Shown: positions 7,314-16,098, counted from the stretch's first letter. The stretch is DNA of 44,806 nt from Bacteroidota bacterium (GCA_018267615.1 JAFDYD010000037.1:52950-97755); one strand, 5' to 3'. Made by a program: numbers and translations. Notes: generated from the sequence alone by a model not told the origin.

Positions 7314-9095
7314 ATGGACATTCACCCGCTGCAAGATCATCAGTCATTCATCACAAAATATATTTTCAGCCAGGATCATAAAATGATCTCGAAGCAATTC
7401 CTTTTGACAGGAATTTTATGGGCCATTGTTGGTGGATTACTTTCGGTTCTTTTCAGATTGCAATTGGGTTCTCCTCATGAATCATTTCCCTTGATACAAA
7501 AAATGATGGGGCATTGGTTTTTCTTAAACAAAATTCAACCTGATTATTATTATAAGATGGTGACGATGCACGGCACTATCATGATTTTTTTTGTATTGAC
7601 TGCAGGATTGAGTGGAACCTTCGCCAATTTTCTGATACCACTACAGGTGGGGGCCCGGGACATGGCCGCACCATTTCTAAATATGCTTTCCTATTGGGCT
7701 TTTTTTATTGCAAGTGTGATTATGTTGATTTCGTTTTTTATTCCAACAGGTCCGTCAGGAGTTGGCTGGACAAGTTACGCGCCATTGAGCGCATTAAAAG
7801 AAATTGACAGTGGTTCCGGAACAGGTTTAGATCTTTGGCTGATAAGTTTGATATTTTTTATCGTATCCACATTGATGGGCGGCATCAACTATATAACAAC
7901 AGTGCTGAACATGCGCACAAAGGGAATGACAATGACAAGGCTTCCGCTCAGCACATGGGGTTTATTATTTACTGCCATCATGGGTTTGCTTTCATTCCCT
8001 GTATTACTGGCTGCTTTTGTTTTATTATTATTTGATAGAAATGGAGGAACTGGTTTTTATCTGTCAGATATTTTTATCACCTCTCTCAACAGGGTAGTTC
8101 CTTATGAGGGTGGGAGCGCGATTTTATACCAGCATTTATTTTGGTTTTTAGGTCATCCTGAAGTGTATATCGTAATCTTCCCCGCATTCGGAATTGTATC
8201 AGAAGTTATCAGTATAAATTCTCGCAAACCTATTTTCGGTTATACGGCAATGGTAGGTTCTATGTTTGCCATTCTTATTCTTTCATTCACAGTATGGGCG
8301 CACCATATGTTTGTATCCGGATTGAATCCATTTCTCGGATCCGTTTTTGTGTTACTGACTTTACTCATCGCTATTCCATCCGCAGTCAAAGTGTTCAACT
8401 GGCTAACAACACTATGGCGCGGGAATATTCGTTTTACACCCGCCATGTTATTTTCGATAGGTTTTGTTAGTTTTTTTATTTCAGGCGGACTTACCGGCGT
8501 GTGGTTGGGTAATTCAACAATAGACATTCATTTGCATGATACTTATTTTGTGGTTGCTCATTTTCATTTGGTGATGGGAGTGTCGTCGATGTTCGGGATG
8601 TTCGCCGGTATCTATCATTGGTTCCCAAAAATGTTTGGGCGCTTTATGAATTCAACACTTGGATATATACATTTCTGGATAACTCTGGCTGCTGCGTACC
8701 TTGTTTTTTGGCCGATGTATTACGAAGGATTGGCAGGATTGCCGCGACGATATTATGACTACACAATGTGGCATTCCTTTGACCATTTTGCATCCTTGAA
8801 CGGAATGATTTCAACAGTCGCCGTCGTTTCATTTTGCGTTCAGCTATTATTTATTTGCAACTTTTTTTATTCCATTTTCAAAGGACGAAAATTAAAAGAT
8901 CCTAATCCCTGGAAGTCGACAACCCTCGAATGGACAACACCAATTGATACACCACACGGCAACTGGCCCGGCGAAATACCCGAAGTTTATCGCTGGCCAT
9001 ATTCGTATGGTTACAAGGGAAGAGATTTTATTCCTCAGACGGAACCGGTCGAAGAAAACATCAGTGTTGTAAAAACAGAAATGACAACTCTCTAA
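7314..9095 (+). CDS. ctaD: Cytochrome c oxidase subunit I (heme-copper oxidase)
   Basis: 593-residue inner-membrane catalytic subunit of an aa3-type oxidase that reduces O2 and pumps protons. Visible residues are the low-spin heme His in TMHGTIMIFF, the CuB His and cross-linked Tyr in GHPEVYIVIFP, the CuB His pair in VWAHHMFVSG, and HDTYFVVAHFH with the heme a3 and heme a ligands. About 12-13 membrane helices are evident. It differs from a normal locus in being alone: no subunit II, III, cytochrome c or assembly gene flanks it. The next gene is an unrelated sulfatase. It must borrow subunit II from elsewhere or be a spare paralogue. Confidence 0.92.
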   Translation: MDIHPLQDHQSFITKYIFSQDHKMISKQFLLTGILWAIVGGLLSVLFRLQLGSPHESFPLIQKMMGHWFFLNKIQPDYYYKMVTMHGTIMIFFVLTAGLSGTFANFLIPLQVGARDMAAPFLNMLSYWAFFIASVIMLISFFIPTGPSGVGWTSYAPLSALKEIDSGSGTGLDLWLISLIFFIVSTLMGGINYITTVLNMRTKGMTMTRLPLSTWGLLFTAIMGLLSFPVLLAAFVLLLFDRNGGTGFYLSDIFITSLNRVVPYEGGSAILYQHLFWFLGHPEVYIVIFPAFGIVSEVISINSRKPIFGYTAMVGSMFAILILSFTVWAHHMFVSGLNPFLGSVFVLLTLLIAIPSAVKVFNWLTTLWRGNIRFTPAMLFSIGFVSFFISGGLTGVWLGNSTIDIHLHDTYFVVAHFHLVMGVSSMFGMFAGIYHWFPKMFGRFMNSTLGYIHFWITLAAAYLVFWPMYYEGLAGLPRRYYDYTMWHSFDHFASLNGMISTVAVVSFCVQLLFICNFFYSIFKGRKLKDPNPWKSTTLEWTTPIDTPHGNWPGEIPEVYRWPYSYGYKGRDFIPQTEPVEENISVVKTEMTTL

Positions 9096-9121
9096 ATCAC
9101 TTTTTTCAACCATGTGACTAT

Positions 9122-9197
9122 GTTTTTCCGTGAGACGTGAAACAACAAACGTGCGTTGACACATTCACGTTTGTCGTTTCACGTCTCACGAAAAACA
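9122..9197. repeat. Hairpin of GTGAGACG/CGTTTCAC words
   Basis: GTTTTTCCGTGAGACGTGAA pairs with TTCACGTCTCACGAAAAAC, and an inner CAAACGTG pairs with CACGTTTG. It directly follows ctaD and can act as its terminator. Other members of the word family are at 15241-15329 and 38094-38229. Confidence 0.75.
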
Positions 9198-9263
9198 TAT
9201 AAACCAAACTCAACTCCACATTCACAAAAGTTGTATCTTCAAAAAAAGAAAACATCCAACCAT

Positions 9264-10955
9264 ATGTTGCGTTTTATTTTTCGAATATCATTTCTATTCT
9301 TATTTGTGTCAGCAAACGCCCAGCAGCAAAAGCCAAATATCATCTGGATAGTATGTGAAGATATTTCTCCTTTTGTAAGTGCATATGGAGAAACTGAAAT
9401 CAAAACACCCAATATCGATCAATTGGCCAAAGAAGGTGTAAGATACAATTACGTATATACGACGGCGGGAGTATGCGCACCAAGCCGGTCTTCCATTATC
9501 ACGGGTATGTATCAGACTTCAATCGGCACCATGCATATGCGCACGATTGGAGATCCGAAATATCAACCTGTGCCATCTTATTCCGCAGTGATTCCAGAAT
9601 ATGTGAAATGCTTTCCCGAGTATTTGCGCAAGGCCGGATATTATTGTACGAACAACGAGAAACAGGATTATCAATTTATACCACCTGTGACGGTTTGGGA
9701 TGAAAACGGTCCCGCTGCTTCTTTCCGCAACAGGCCGAAACAAAAACCTTTTTTCTCGGTGTTCAATCTTGCAATCACACACGAGTCGATGTTGTGGTTG
9801 CGCAAGGATAGTTTTTTGGTTGACCCGGAAAAATTATCCGTACCGCCGATTTATCCAAATACGATCACGGCAAAGCAAGCAAAGGCAAGGCTTTTCACCA
9901 ATATCGAGCTTATGGACAAACAGGTTGGTGAAATCATTCAGATGTTGAAGCATGATGGATTGTATGACAACACCATCATCTTTTTTTATAGTGATCATGG
10001 AGGATCACTTCCGTGGATGAAAAGAGAAGTTTTGGAAAGAGGAGTTCATATTCCGTTTGTAATCCGTTTTCCCGGCAAGAAAAATGCAGGGACTGTCAAT
10101 AACGATCTGATCAGTTCGGTTGATTTTGCGCCTTCTATTCTTTCACTGGCAGGTATTCCAATTCCTGCATATATGCAAGGGCAGGCATTTCTCGGAGCAC
10201 AGAAATCAAAAACACCGCGCAAATATGTTTTTGCGGGTCGCGACCGTATGGATACCGAATACGATCGCGTGCGAATGGTAAGGGATGGGCGTTACCGTTA
10301 TCTATATAATTATATGCCGGAAAAAAAATATTACCAGGATATAGAATTCAGGTTGAGTATTCCATTGATGAAAGAAATTCTTCAGTACAGGGATGAAAAG
10401 AAGCTGGATGCGGTGCAGGCATCCTGGTTCAAAACAAAACCTGTTGAAGAATTATACGATGTGGAGAAAGATCCTTACGAAATACACAATCTTGTTTTCG
10501 ATCCATTGTATGCAGACAAATTGAAAGAGTTGAGATCAGCTTTCCAGGAATGGAACAAACTCGTGGGAGATATGGCAGCGACACCTGAAGCACAAATGAT
10601 CAAAAAAATGTGGAACGGAAGCGATTCTGTCCCGCTGACTGCAACCCCGACAATAGAAAAAGTGAAGGGCGGAGTAAAAATTCTCTGCGATACAAAAGGC
10701 GCGTCGATCGGTTACCGTATTGTCAAAAAAGACGGACCCATTTCAAAAGAAACACATGTAATACAATCCTGGGATTTTGGAATATTATATGGAGTTTCAA
10801 AAAACGGAAATCAAGTTGGTGTAGCTCCGGCGTGGAATGTATATGGAGGAGAAACGATTCCACTCACGGCAACAGATACCCTAAAAGTAAATGCGATGCG
10901 GATTGGGTATAAGGCGGCTGCATTCGATTATGTAAATGGAGAAATTACAAAATAA
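9264..10955 (+). CDS. Secreted sulfatase (type I, formylglycine-dependent)
   Basis: 563-residue periplasmic sulfatase. The signal peptide MLRFIFRISFLFLFVSANAQ is followed at once by KPNIIWIVCEDISPF. The activation motif is C71-A-P-S-R, the Cys-type signature converted to formylglycine, in TTAGVCAPSRSSIITGMY. Metal/active-site segments FFYSDHGGSLPWMKREVLERG and HIPFVIRFPGK follow, with the C-terminal PVEELYDVEKDPYEIHNL typical of heparan-sulfamidase-like members. A run of about 110 C-terminal residues after the core looks like an extra beta domain. I start at the ATG at 9264; the upstream in-frame extension runs through the inverted repeat. Substrate unknown, probably a sulfated polysaccharide. 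Confidence 0.88.
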   Translation: MLRFIFRISFLFLFVSANAQQQKPNIIWIVCEDISPFVSAYGETEIKTPNIDQLAKEGVRYNYVYTTAGVCAPSRSSIITGMYQTSIGTMHMRTIGDPKYQPVPSYSAVIPEYVKCFPEYLRKAGYYCTNNEKQDYQFIPPVTVWDENGPAASFRNRPKQKPFFSVFNLAITHESMLWLRKDSFLVDPEKLSVPPIYPNTITAKQAKARLFTNIELMDKQVGEIIQMLKHDGLYDNTIIFFYSDHGGSLPWMKREVLERGVHIPFVIRFPGKKNAGTVNNDLISSVDFAPSILSLAGIPIPAYMQGQAFLGAQKSKTPRKYVFAGRDRMDTEYDRVRMVRDGRYRYLYNYMPEKKYYQDIEFRLSIPLMKEILQYRDEKKLDAVQASWFKTKPVEELYDVEKDPYEIHNLVFDPLYADKLKELRSAFQEWNKLVGDMAATPEAQMIKKMWNGSDSVPLTATPTIEKVKGGVKILCDTKGASIGYRIVKKDGPISKETHVIQSWDFGILYGVSKNGNQVGVAPAWNVYGGETIPLTATDTLKVNAMRIGYKAAAFDYVNGEITK

Positions 10956-10981
10956 GAATAAACTTTTTTTCAAAGCAAATT

Positions 10982-11386
10982 TCACACACGCGTTTTCCAA
11001 ATCGGTTTAATATCGAGTAGGGGAGTTTGATCAAGCACTTCCAACCCAGAAACTTTTATCAATCCATCAGGAGACACCGAAAGAACTTTTACGGAGTGAA
11101 TACCAATGGGATTTGGGCGATCGGGTGACCTTGTTGAAAAGACACCAATCTTTGGCGCGTCATAATTATTTCTTGGAACACACTTGATAACTGATCTGTC
11201 AGCCTTATCCAACCATGTCAGTAATAATATTTCCGAACCAGCTTCAATATTTTTTATTCCCTCTATAAATTTTTCGAAGATCACAAGTGTTACTTCCGGC
11301 GCATTCTCACTTTCCTGCAAAGGACAATCTTCTATTCTTTTTAAAGGAGAATTTATCCTGCCAATAATTTGTAATGTAGTATCCAC
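10982..11386 (-). CDS. trmO: TrmO-like tRNA (t6A37) N6-methyltransferase
   Basis: 134-residue SAM-dependent enzyme of the TsaA/TrmO beta-barrel family, which methylates threonylcarbamoyl-adenosine 37 of tRNA-Thr. Diagnostic segments are IIGRINSPLKRIEDCPLQ, EIYL-like EVTLVIFEKFIEGIKNIE, LLTWLDKADRS and GVFSTRSPDRPNPIGIHSV, the last being the cofactor-binding signature. It lacks the C-terminal extension of E. coli TrmO and so matches the short form. The only usable start is the GTG at 11386, because a stop lies five codons upstream in frame. It is convergent with the sulfatase gene. Confidence 0.85.
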   Translation of the reverse strand: MDTTLQIIGRINSPLKRIEDCPLQESENAPEVTLVIFEKFIEGIKNIEAGSEILLLTWLDKADRSVIKCVPRNNYDAPKIGVFSTRSPDRPNPIGIHSVKVLSVSPDGLIKVSGLEVLDQTPLLDIKPIWKTRV

Positions 11387-11547
11387 GATGAAATTTAATT
11401 ACACAAATGAAGAGAAATCTTTCTTCCAATAAAAAACCGGATGCCAAACACCCGGAATGGTTAATCATTGGAATAAATGAGTTAGTAAGCTTAGTAAATA
11501 TTCATAGGGTGGGGGACTATATAACGGTATTACTTAAACGAGGATGA

Positions 11548-11793
11548 TTAATTGAAAATAAAAAAGAATTCATATGAATTCATTCCGTTGCTGCGACTCT
11601 TAATGCCGGCCCATAGTATCTCCATTCTTTTCTTGCCCGATTTGGCCAATGCTTCACGGTATTCGGTTGATTCGCGGATTCTCAATTGTTGAACGATTGC
11701 CTTTGGAACAGGCTTCCCGATGCTGAGTAAATGATTCGATATCATCTGGCGGATTTCAGTTTTTACCCTGGTGAGCTCCAGTTTTTGATCCAC
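11548..11793 (-). CDS. Small hypothetical protein, divergent from an RHH-like gene
   Basis: 81 residues from a GTG at 11793, mostly helical and basic: LTRVKTEIRQMISNHLL, then RESTEYREALAKSGKKRMEI. No family recognised. Support comes from its length, helix-forming composition and head-to-head position with the gene at 11864 across a perfect AT palindrome. The last residues (FFFIFN) are unusual and the true stop region is AT-rich. Could be a non-coding artefact. Confidence 0.4.
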   Translation of the reverse strand: MDQKLELTRVKTEIRQMISNHLLSIGKPVPKAIVQQLRIRESTEYREALAKSGKKRMEILWAGIKSRSNGMNSYEFFFIFN

Positions 11794-11807
11794 TAATATA
11801 AAATAAA

Positions 11808-11839
11808 ATATTATAAAATAAAATTTTATTTTATAATAT
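11808..11839. promoter_or_regulatory. Perfect 32-bp AT palindrome between divergent small genes
   Basis: ATATTATAAAATAAAA is followed immediately by its exact reverse complement TTTTATTTTATAATAT. It lies 14 bp from the start of the minus-strand gene and 24 bp from the plus-strand gene. Likely operator for the RHH-like protein, or a cruciform-forming site. Confidence 0.55.
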
Positions 11840-11863
11840 GCCGATATTTAATATTTTTGAAAG

Positions 11864-12175
11864 ATGGAAAAAAAGGTGAACACTGCTTTTACAGTGACCC
11901 CTTCGCTGTTGGAAGAAGCGAAGAAGTATTGCCGGGAAAACAAATTCTCCTTCAGCAGGCAATTGGAGATATTATTGGAGAAATGGATCGACGAAGAAAG
12001 AGTGAAAAGGACAGGCGTGGGACTGACGAGTCACAAATTGAGCGCCAGTACGGCAAAGAAAAGTCCGACACAAATAAAAGCTTTTGAAGTCCAATTTGAA
12101 AAACTGAAAACTCAATTGATGAAATTGGAAAAAGGTTTTAAAGAAGAAAGAAAAAAATTAAATAAGGTAAAATAA
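11864..12175 (+). CDS. Ribbon-helix-helix-like small DNA-binding protein
   Basis: 103 residues. Residues 5-40 fit a ribbon-helix-helix fold: a short strand VNTAFTVTPSLLEEAKKYC, then a turn and a second helix FSFSRQLEILLEKWIDEE. The C-terminal half is a Lys/Glu-rich coiled coil (FEVQFEKLKTQLMKLEKGFK). The gene is AT-rich and is read away from an 81-codon ORF across the 32-bp palindrome, as expected for an autoregulated antitoxin-like or accessory regulator. No toxin domain was recognised next to it. Confidence 0.6.
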   Translation: MEKKVNTAFTVTPSLLEEAKKYCRENKFSFSRQLEILLEKWIDEERVKRTGVGLTSHKLSASTAKKSPTQIKAFEVQFEKLKTQLMKLEKGFKEERKKLNKVK

Positions 12176-12221
12176 AATCCCTTGCGGCTTTACAACTAGT
12201 TACCTGCTGCATCTCGCTACA

Positions 12222-12593
12222 TCACGCGCTCACTTGTGAATATCGTTTATTATCACGCACAGCCCACGCCACCATTGCTGTTAACACGGGCGTCAGCGAT
12301 TCGCCCGATTTACTCAGGCTATACACTACATAAGGTGGCACTACGTCTTTTGCTTTCCTGGTAACAAGCTTATCATCCTGCAATTGTTTCAGATGTTGTA
12401 TCAACATCTTCTCCGTGATGGCGGGTATTGCGCGCTTCAACTCACTGTAACGTTTCGGCCCACTCATGAGATGATAGAGGATGATTGGCTTCCAGTGTCC
12501 ACCGATTTTATTCATCACATAAGTAACAGGACATGCGAGTTCCGATAATCCTTTATTGTAATTGCGCGTTGAGCTTTCTTTGATTTTTGTCAT
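12222..12593 (-). CDS. HxlR-family transcriptional regulator
   Basis: 123-residue winged-helix protein: CPVTYVMNKIGGHWKPIILY, GPKRYSELKRAIPAITEKML and wing DVVPPYVVYSLSKSGESLTP are diagnostic of HxlR. The conserved Cys in the LACPV segment is the one often used for thiol or electrophile sensing in this family. I take the ATG at 12593. It is divergent from the NmrA-like reductase, the usual HxlR pairing, with two GTAAGTAC repeats in between. Confidence 0.88.
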   Translation of the reverse strand: MTKIKESSTRNYNKGLSELACPVTYVMNKIGGHWKPIILYHLMSGPKRYSELKRAIPAITEKMLIQHLKQLQDDKLVTRKAKDVVPPYVVYSLSKSGESLTPVLTAMVAWAVRDNKRYSQVSA

Positions 12594-12608
12594 AATACAT
12601 ACTTTGGG

Positions 12609-12634
12609 GTAAGTACTTGTATAAAAGTAAGTAC
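12609..12634. promoter_or_regulatory. Putative HxlR operator (two GTAAGTAC repeats)
   Basis: Direct repeats GTAAGTAC at 12609-12616 and 12627-12634, 18 bp apart (two helical turns less about 3 bp), the first overlapping an AAGTACTT palindrome. They lie in the divergent hxlR/nmrA-like intergenic region. HxlR sites in other species contain GTAC words, which fits. Confidence 0.5.
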
Positions 12635-12674
12635 AAAGATAACTTTGTATCACAAAAATCAAAATAATAAGATT

Positions 12675-13556
12675 ATGAAATTCACAGTAACCGGCTCATT
12701 GGGCAATATTAGTCAGCCACTCAGTAAGATATTAATTAACGCAGGTCACCAAGTGACAATCATCAGCAGCAATCCATCCAAAAAACAGGAGATCGAGAAA
12801 ATGGGAGCCAAGGCCGCGATTGGCTCCATTACAGATATCGGATTTCTTACAAAATCATTTGCAGGCGCGGATGCCATCTATACAATGGTGCCTCCCAATT
12901 TCGGGGCGGCCAACTACCGTCAATACATAGCCGAAATCGGTAAGAACTACGCAGCTGCAATAAAATCTTCCGGCATAACACGCGTAGTAAACCTCAGCAG
13001 CATTGGCGCACATTTGTCGCAGGGCACAGGACCTATTGCAGGCTTGCATGATGTGGAGATTGAATTGAATGCACTGGAAGGCGTTGCGGTAAAACATCTC
13101 CGCGCCGGATTTTTTTATACCAACTTCCTGCAAGATATTGGCATGATCAAAAGCAATAATATTATCGGCAACAACTACAGCGCGCAAGCCAGGCTCGCGA
13201 TGGTACATCCAAAAGATATCGCGGAAGCAGCAGCGCAGGAATTGCAGCAATCGTTTGCAGGAAAGAGTTACCAGTATGTCATCAGCGATGAACGCAAAGT
13301 GAGTGATGTTGTTAAAACATTAGGTACCGCAATCGGCAAACCCGCATTGCCTTGGGTTGAATTTTCTGATGAACAATCCTTCGGTGGAATGACAAATGCA
13401 GGATTGCCTGTTCCTGTTGCTGAAACGTTTGTTGAGATGGGCACGGCGGTTCGTAAAGGAATATTGTGGACTGACTACGATCAGAACAAACCTAAAAGCT
13501 ACGGAAAAACAAAACTGGAAGATTTTGCGAATGAATTTGCAGAAGCATTTAACTAG
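12675..13556 (+). CDS. NmrA/QOR2-like NAD(P)-binding oxidoreductase
   Basis: 293-residue Rossmann protein. N-terminal KFTVTGSLGNISQPLSKIL is an atypical dinucleotide-binding loop in place of GATGxxG, followed by VTIISSNPSKKQEIEKMGAK, GADAIYTMVPPNF and VVNLSSIGAHL, all as in the NmrA/quinone-reductase-like group. The start is the ATG at 12675. It is divergent from an HxlR regulator that probably responds to electrophiles or quinones, so a role in quinone or aldehyde reduction is likely but unproven. Confidence 0.82.
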   Translation: MKFTVTGSLGNISQPLSKILINAGHQVTIISSNPSKKQEIEKMGAKAAIGSITDIGFLTKSFAGADAIYTMVPPNFGAANYRQYIAEIGKNYAAAIKSSGITRVVNLSSIGAHLSQGTGPIAGLHDVEIELNALEGVAVKHLRAGFFYTNFLQDIGMIKSNNIIGNNYSAQARLAMVHPKDIAEAAAQELQQSFAGKSYQYVISDERKVSDVVKTLGTAIGKPALPWVEFSDEQSFGGMTNAGLPVPVAETFVEMGTAVRKGILWTDYDQNKPKSYGKTKLEDFANEFAEAFN

Positions 13557-13608
13557 GGTAGATAAGTGAAAAAAAATATTCGGTATTGAGTTAGATAGAA
13601 TAAGCTCA

Positions 13609-13802
13609 CCATCAAATCAAGCAAAGTATTTAATGTCCCGTAGGGACATATGATAGGTAGAAAAATATGCGAGTGACGAAATCGCTCCGTAGGGACGTTT
13701 GAGAATCATCAAGCGTTCCTATGGACCGCAATACACTTTTCAAAATCAGTCTACCGATCAAATGTCCCTACGGGACATTAAATACTTTGCTTGATTTGAT
13801 GG
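13609..13802. mobile_element. MITE-like element with perfect 41-bp terminal inverted repeats
   Basis: The 41-nt left end (starts CCATCAAATCAAGCAAAGTA, ends CGTAGGGACAT) and right end (13762-13802) are exact reverse complements. The ends contain the small palindrome GTCCCGTAGGGAC. The 112-bp centre carries no ORF. It sits just downstream of the NmrA-like gene, between convergent genes, as a non-autonomous insertion would. Confidence 0.8.
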
Positions 13803-13857
13803 TACATGTATCCTACCTGAAAATTTAAATGAACAGCCACCAACCGCTTTCAGCAAT

Positions 13858-14265
13858 TTATTTCGCCAAATACGCAACTCCCTGAAGCTCCATAATAGAG
13901 CTCTTCAGTACGATTTCGCCTAGATTTTTTTCTTGAGATGAAGATGTCTGCGATTTGAGTTCTGCAAATGAAATATCCTGTACCAATGGTTCATACCCGA
14001 TTCCACAAATTTTGATGCTGATTTTTTCGCCGGCAGGAAGTGCGGTGAAATCAAACTGACCATTACTTTTTGTGGTAACACCCTTGGTATATGAAGAGTT
14101 TCCCTTATTATCCTGTTGCTCAATGATGACTCTAACCGAAACATTAGCAATGGCCTTACCCTGATCATCTGTTATTTTACCAAAGATACGGGCCTGTGGT
14201 CCCGAATGCTGGGCAAAAAGGTTTGCCTGAACAAGAATTGCTGCCAACGCCAATAATTTTTTCAT
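13858..14265 (-). CDS. Secreted carboxypeptidase-regulatory-like domain protein
   Basis: 135 residues. Signal peptide MKKLLALAAILVQANLFAQ is followed by a single beta-sandwich CarboxypepD_reg-like domain: ARIFGKITDDQGKAIANVSV, GVTTKSNGQFDFTALPAGEK and LGEIVLKSS. In Bacteroidota this domain usually precedes a TonB-dependent receptor plug; here it stands alone. The start is taken at the signal-peptide Met (14265). Function beyond a surface or periplasmic domain is unknown. Confidence 0.75.
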   Translation of the reverse strand: MKKLLALAAILVQANLFAQHSGPQARIFGKITDDQGKAIANVSVRVIIEQQDNKGNSSYTKGVTTKSNGQFDFTALPAGEKISIKICGIGYEPLVQDISFAELKSQTSSSQEKNLGEIVLKSSIMELQGVAYLAK

Positions 14266-14400
14266 AATATGAGCGGCTAGTGATTGAAAAATTTGCGCAA
14301 ATGTACTGCGCTTCTCGCTTTTATCCAAGCCAAACGAGGCGAATTAACCTATTGTTGAGACGAAAATGAACTGCTATGATAATTTCTCGATAATCGTTTT

Positions 14401-14480
14401 GAAATTTCTATGCGCATATATGACAAATTTTTTTTTCACCACATAGGCACAGTAGGCACATAGTTGCACATAGAAATTTC
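14401..14480. repeat. Inverted repeat containing CACATAGGCACA words
   Basis: GAAATTTCTATG (14401-14412) and CATAGAAATTTC (14469-14480) are perfect 12-bp arms. The loop holds CACCACATAGGCACAGTAGG, related to the 5334-5443 element. It lies upstream of the CarboxypepD_reg gene and downstream of the hemerythrin-like gene. Confidence 0.7.
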
Positions 14481-14522
14481 AAGATGGGTCGTTACCAATA
14501 TTGATTGAATTCATATGTTGTG

Positions 14523-15170
14523 TTACAACTTCGAAACGAGGTTTTGGTATCGCTGCGGCTCCATCGCACCTTTGATCGTGTTCAACACCGCGTCAAATGC
14601 AGGTGCCGGTGCATTCGCCTTGAACCCGGAAAGCATTGCCACGCTTTCCTCTTCCCGTTGAGCCGGGATAATATATTTAATCCAACTCAGCAAAACAGGA
14701 AAATCCATTGTTCCCATGATCGCCACTCGTTGCTGAACGAGTTCTTCATCTGTAAAATTCTCCTGTAGTAATAATTCCGTTACAGTTTCCTCTTCAAAAA
14801 TATGTTCGAGGTATTCACTATGAAACATCGAGAAATCGAGATAGAAATGGTGCACATCGTCATAAGATTCGTTCCCGGAAAAAGCAGTTAGTCTTTTTTC
14901 CAGCGAATGCTGGATTACTTCCAATCGAATATGATCCGCCACATCATGTGCAGATGCACCTTTCGCTTTTGCTTCCAGGTTTCTTAATGTATGTTCATTT
15001 TCTGTATGCACATGATTATTCAGCAACATGAACATTTCAGCTCCTAAACTTTTCAACTTCTCCAGTTCCGCCGCATCCGAAAAATCCGTTTGCCCGATAA
15101 GAAGAGAAAATTGTCCGATTATATTTCTTAAACCCTTGTGAGGTGCGTCGAATGATTTTACACGCGGCAT
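14523..15170 (-). CDS. Hemerythrin-like HHE domain protein
   Basis: 215 residues, all helical. Candidate di-iron ligands follow the HHE pattern: His11 in DAPHKGLRNIIGQ, His and Glu in NNHVHTENEHTL, His in VIQHSLEKRL, and His/Glu in SMFHSEYLEHIFEEE. The spacing fits a four-helix hemerythrin-type bundle in the first 140 residues; the last 75 residues are an additional helical region. Possible O2, NO or iron sensing/storage. It is monocistronic, ATG at 15170. Confidence 0.75.
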   Translation of the reverse strand: MPRVKSFDAPHKGLRNIIGQFSLLIGQTDFSDAAELEKLKSLGAEMFMLLNNHVHTENEHTLRNLEAKAKGASAHDVADHIRLEVIQHSLEKRLTAFSGNESYDDVHHFYLDFSMFHSEYLEHIFEEETVTELLLQENFTDEELVQQRVAIMGTMDFPVLLSWIKYIIPAQREEESVAMLSGFKANAPAPAFDAVLNTIKGAMEPQRYQNLVSKL

Positions 15171-15240
15171 AAATTAATTTTTTTTTAATCGGAGAAAGAT
15201 AACAACTAATTTTAAAATGAAAATGAAGTGGAATTTTTTG

Positions 15241-15329
15241 TCGTGAAACGTGAGACGTCAAGCGTGAGACGTGAAAAATTTACATCTCATTTTTATTATT
15301 CACTTCTCACGTTTCACGTCTCACGCTTC
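15241..15329. repeat. Inverted repeat of GTGAAACG/GTGAGACG words
   Basis: AAGCGTGAGACGTGAAA (15260-15276) pairs exactly with TTTCACGTCTCACGCTT (15312-15328); outside it GTGAAACGTGAGACGT continues the tandem words. It lies in the divergent gap between the hemerythrin-like and MarC genes. Confidence 0.75.
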
Positions 15330-15372
15330 CACCAACACCGCAAAATATCTAAAATCCGTAGATTGCATAATC

Positions 15373-16047
15373 ATGTCCACCTTTTACCACTCTTTCGTAA
15401 GTCTTTTGTTTATTGGCATCATTGCCTTGTTTCCTGTTGTGAACCCAATAGGATCAGCTTTCATGGTAAGCTCTTATTTTGAAAAACTTACTAACAGTGA
15501 AAAAAGAATTGCGGTAAGAAGGATTACACTGTACGCGTTTTTGATTTGTACCGTTTCATTATTTGCCGGCCACTGGATCCTGGCTCTTTTTGGTATATCC
15601 ATCCCCGTTATACAGGTTGCAGGCGGCACCATGATCTGTAAAATGGGATGGGAAATGCTTTCAGCAAAGAAAAAAGAAAATGAGGCAGGTGGTGGACATA
15701 TAGCTTCGCCATCAGGGCTTGCCGCCATTGAAGATAAATTATTCTATCCCATCACATTTCCGATAACCACAGGCGCAGGTACAATGTCTGTATTATTCAC
15801 ACTGAGTGCTCACAGCGCTTCGGAAGATACTACTGAATATTTGATTAATACTTCGGCCATTATTCTATCAATTATAATTATGTGTGTGTTGGTTTATATT
15901 TTTTACCTGAACACAAAAACGATTATCAGCTTCCTCGGTGCAAATGGTGAAACAATTGTTAACCGCATTTCGGCTTTTCTTATCTTTTGTGTTGGGCTCC
16001 AAATTGCAACGACGGGAATTAAGTCGTTGTTCATGATCAATCATTAA
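15373..16047 (+). CDS. MarC-family integral membrane protein
   Basis: 224 residues, six membrane helices. FIGIIALFPVVNPIGSAFM is the MarC/NAAT signature and FPITTGAGTMSVLFTLSAH the second conserved block. The family was first named for multiple antibiotic resistance, but its transport role is unsettled. I start at the ATG at 15373; in-frame codons back to 15271 come from the inverted repeat. A short intergenic gap precedes the regulator at 16099. Confidence 0.88.
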   Translation: MSTFYHSFVSLLFIGIIALFPVVNPIGSAFMVSSYFEKLTNSEKRIAVRRITLYAFLICTVSLFAGHWILALFGISIPVIQVAGGTMICKMGWEMLSAKKKENEAGGGHIASPSGLAAIEDKLFYPITFPITTGAGTMSVLFTLSAHSASEDTTEYLINTSAIILSIIIMCVLVYIFYLNTKTIISFLGANGETIVNRISAFLIFCVGLQIATTGIKSLFMINH

Positions 16048-16098
16048 TCTATTCTTTGAACCAAATCGCAAATCCTGATCGTGTGCTATCTTTAATCT

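Noticed and set aside
9156..9263. A longer N-terminus for the sulfatase
   Set aside because: The extra 36 codons run through the hairpin repeat and precede a clear signal peptide that begins at 9264.
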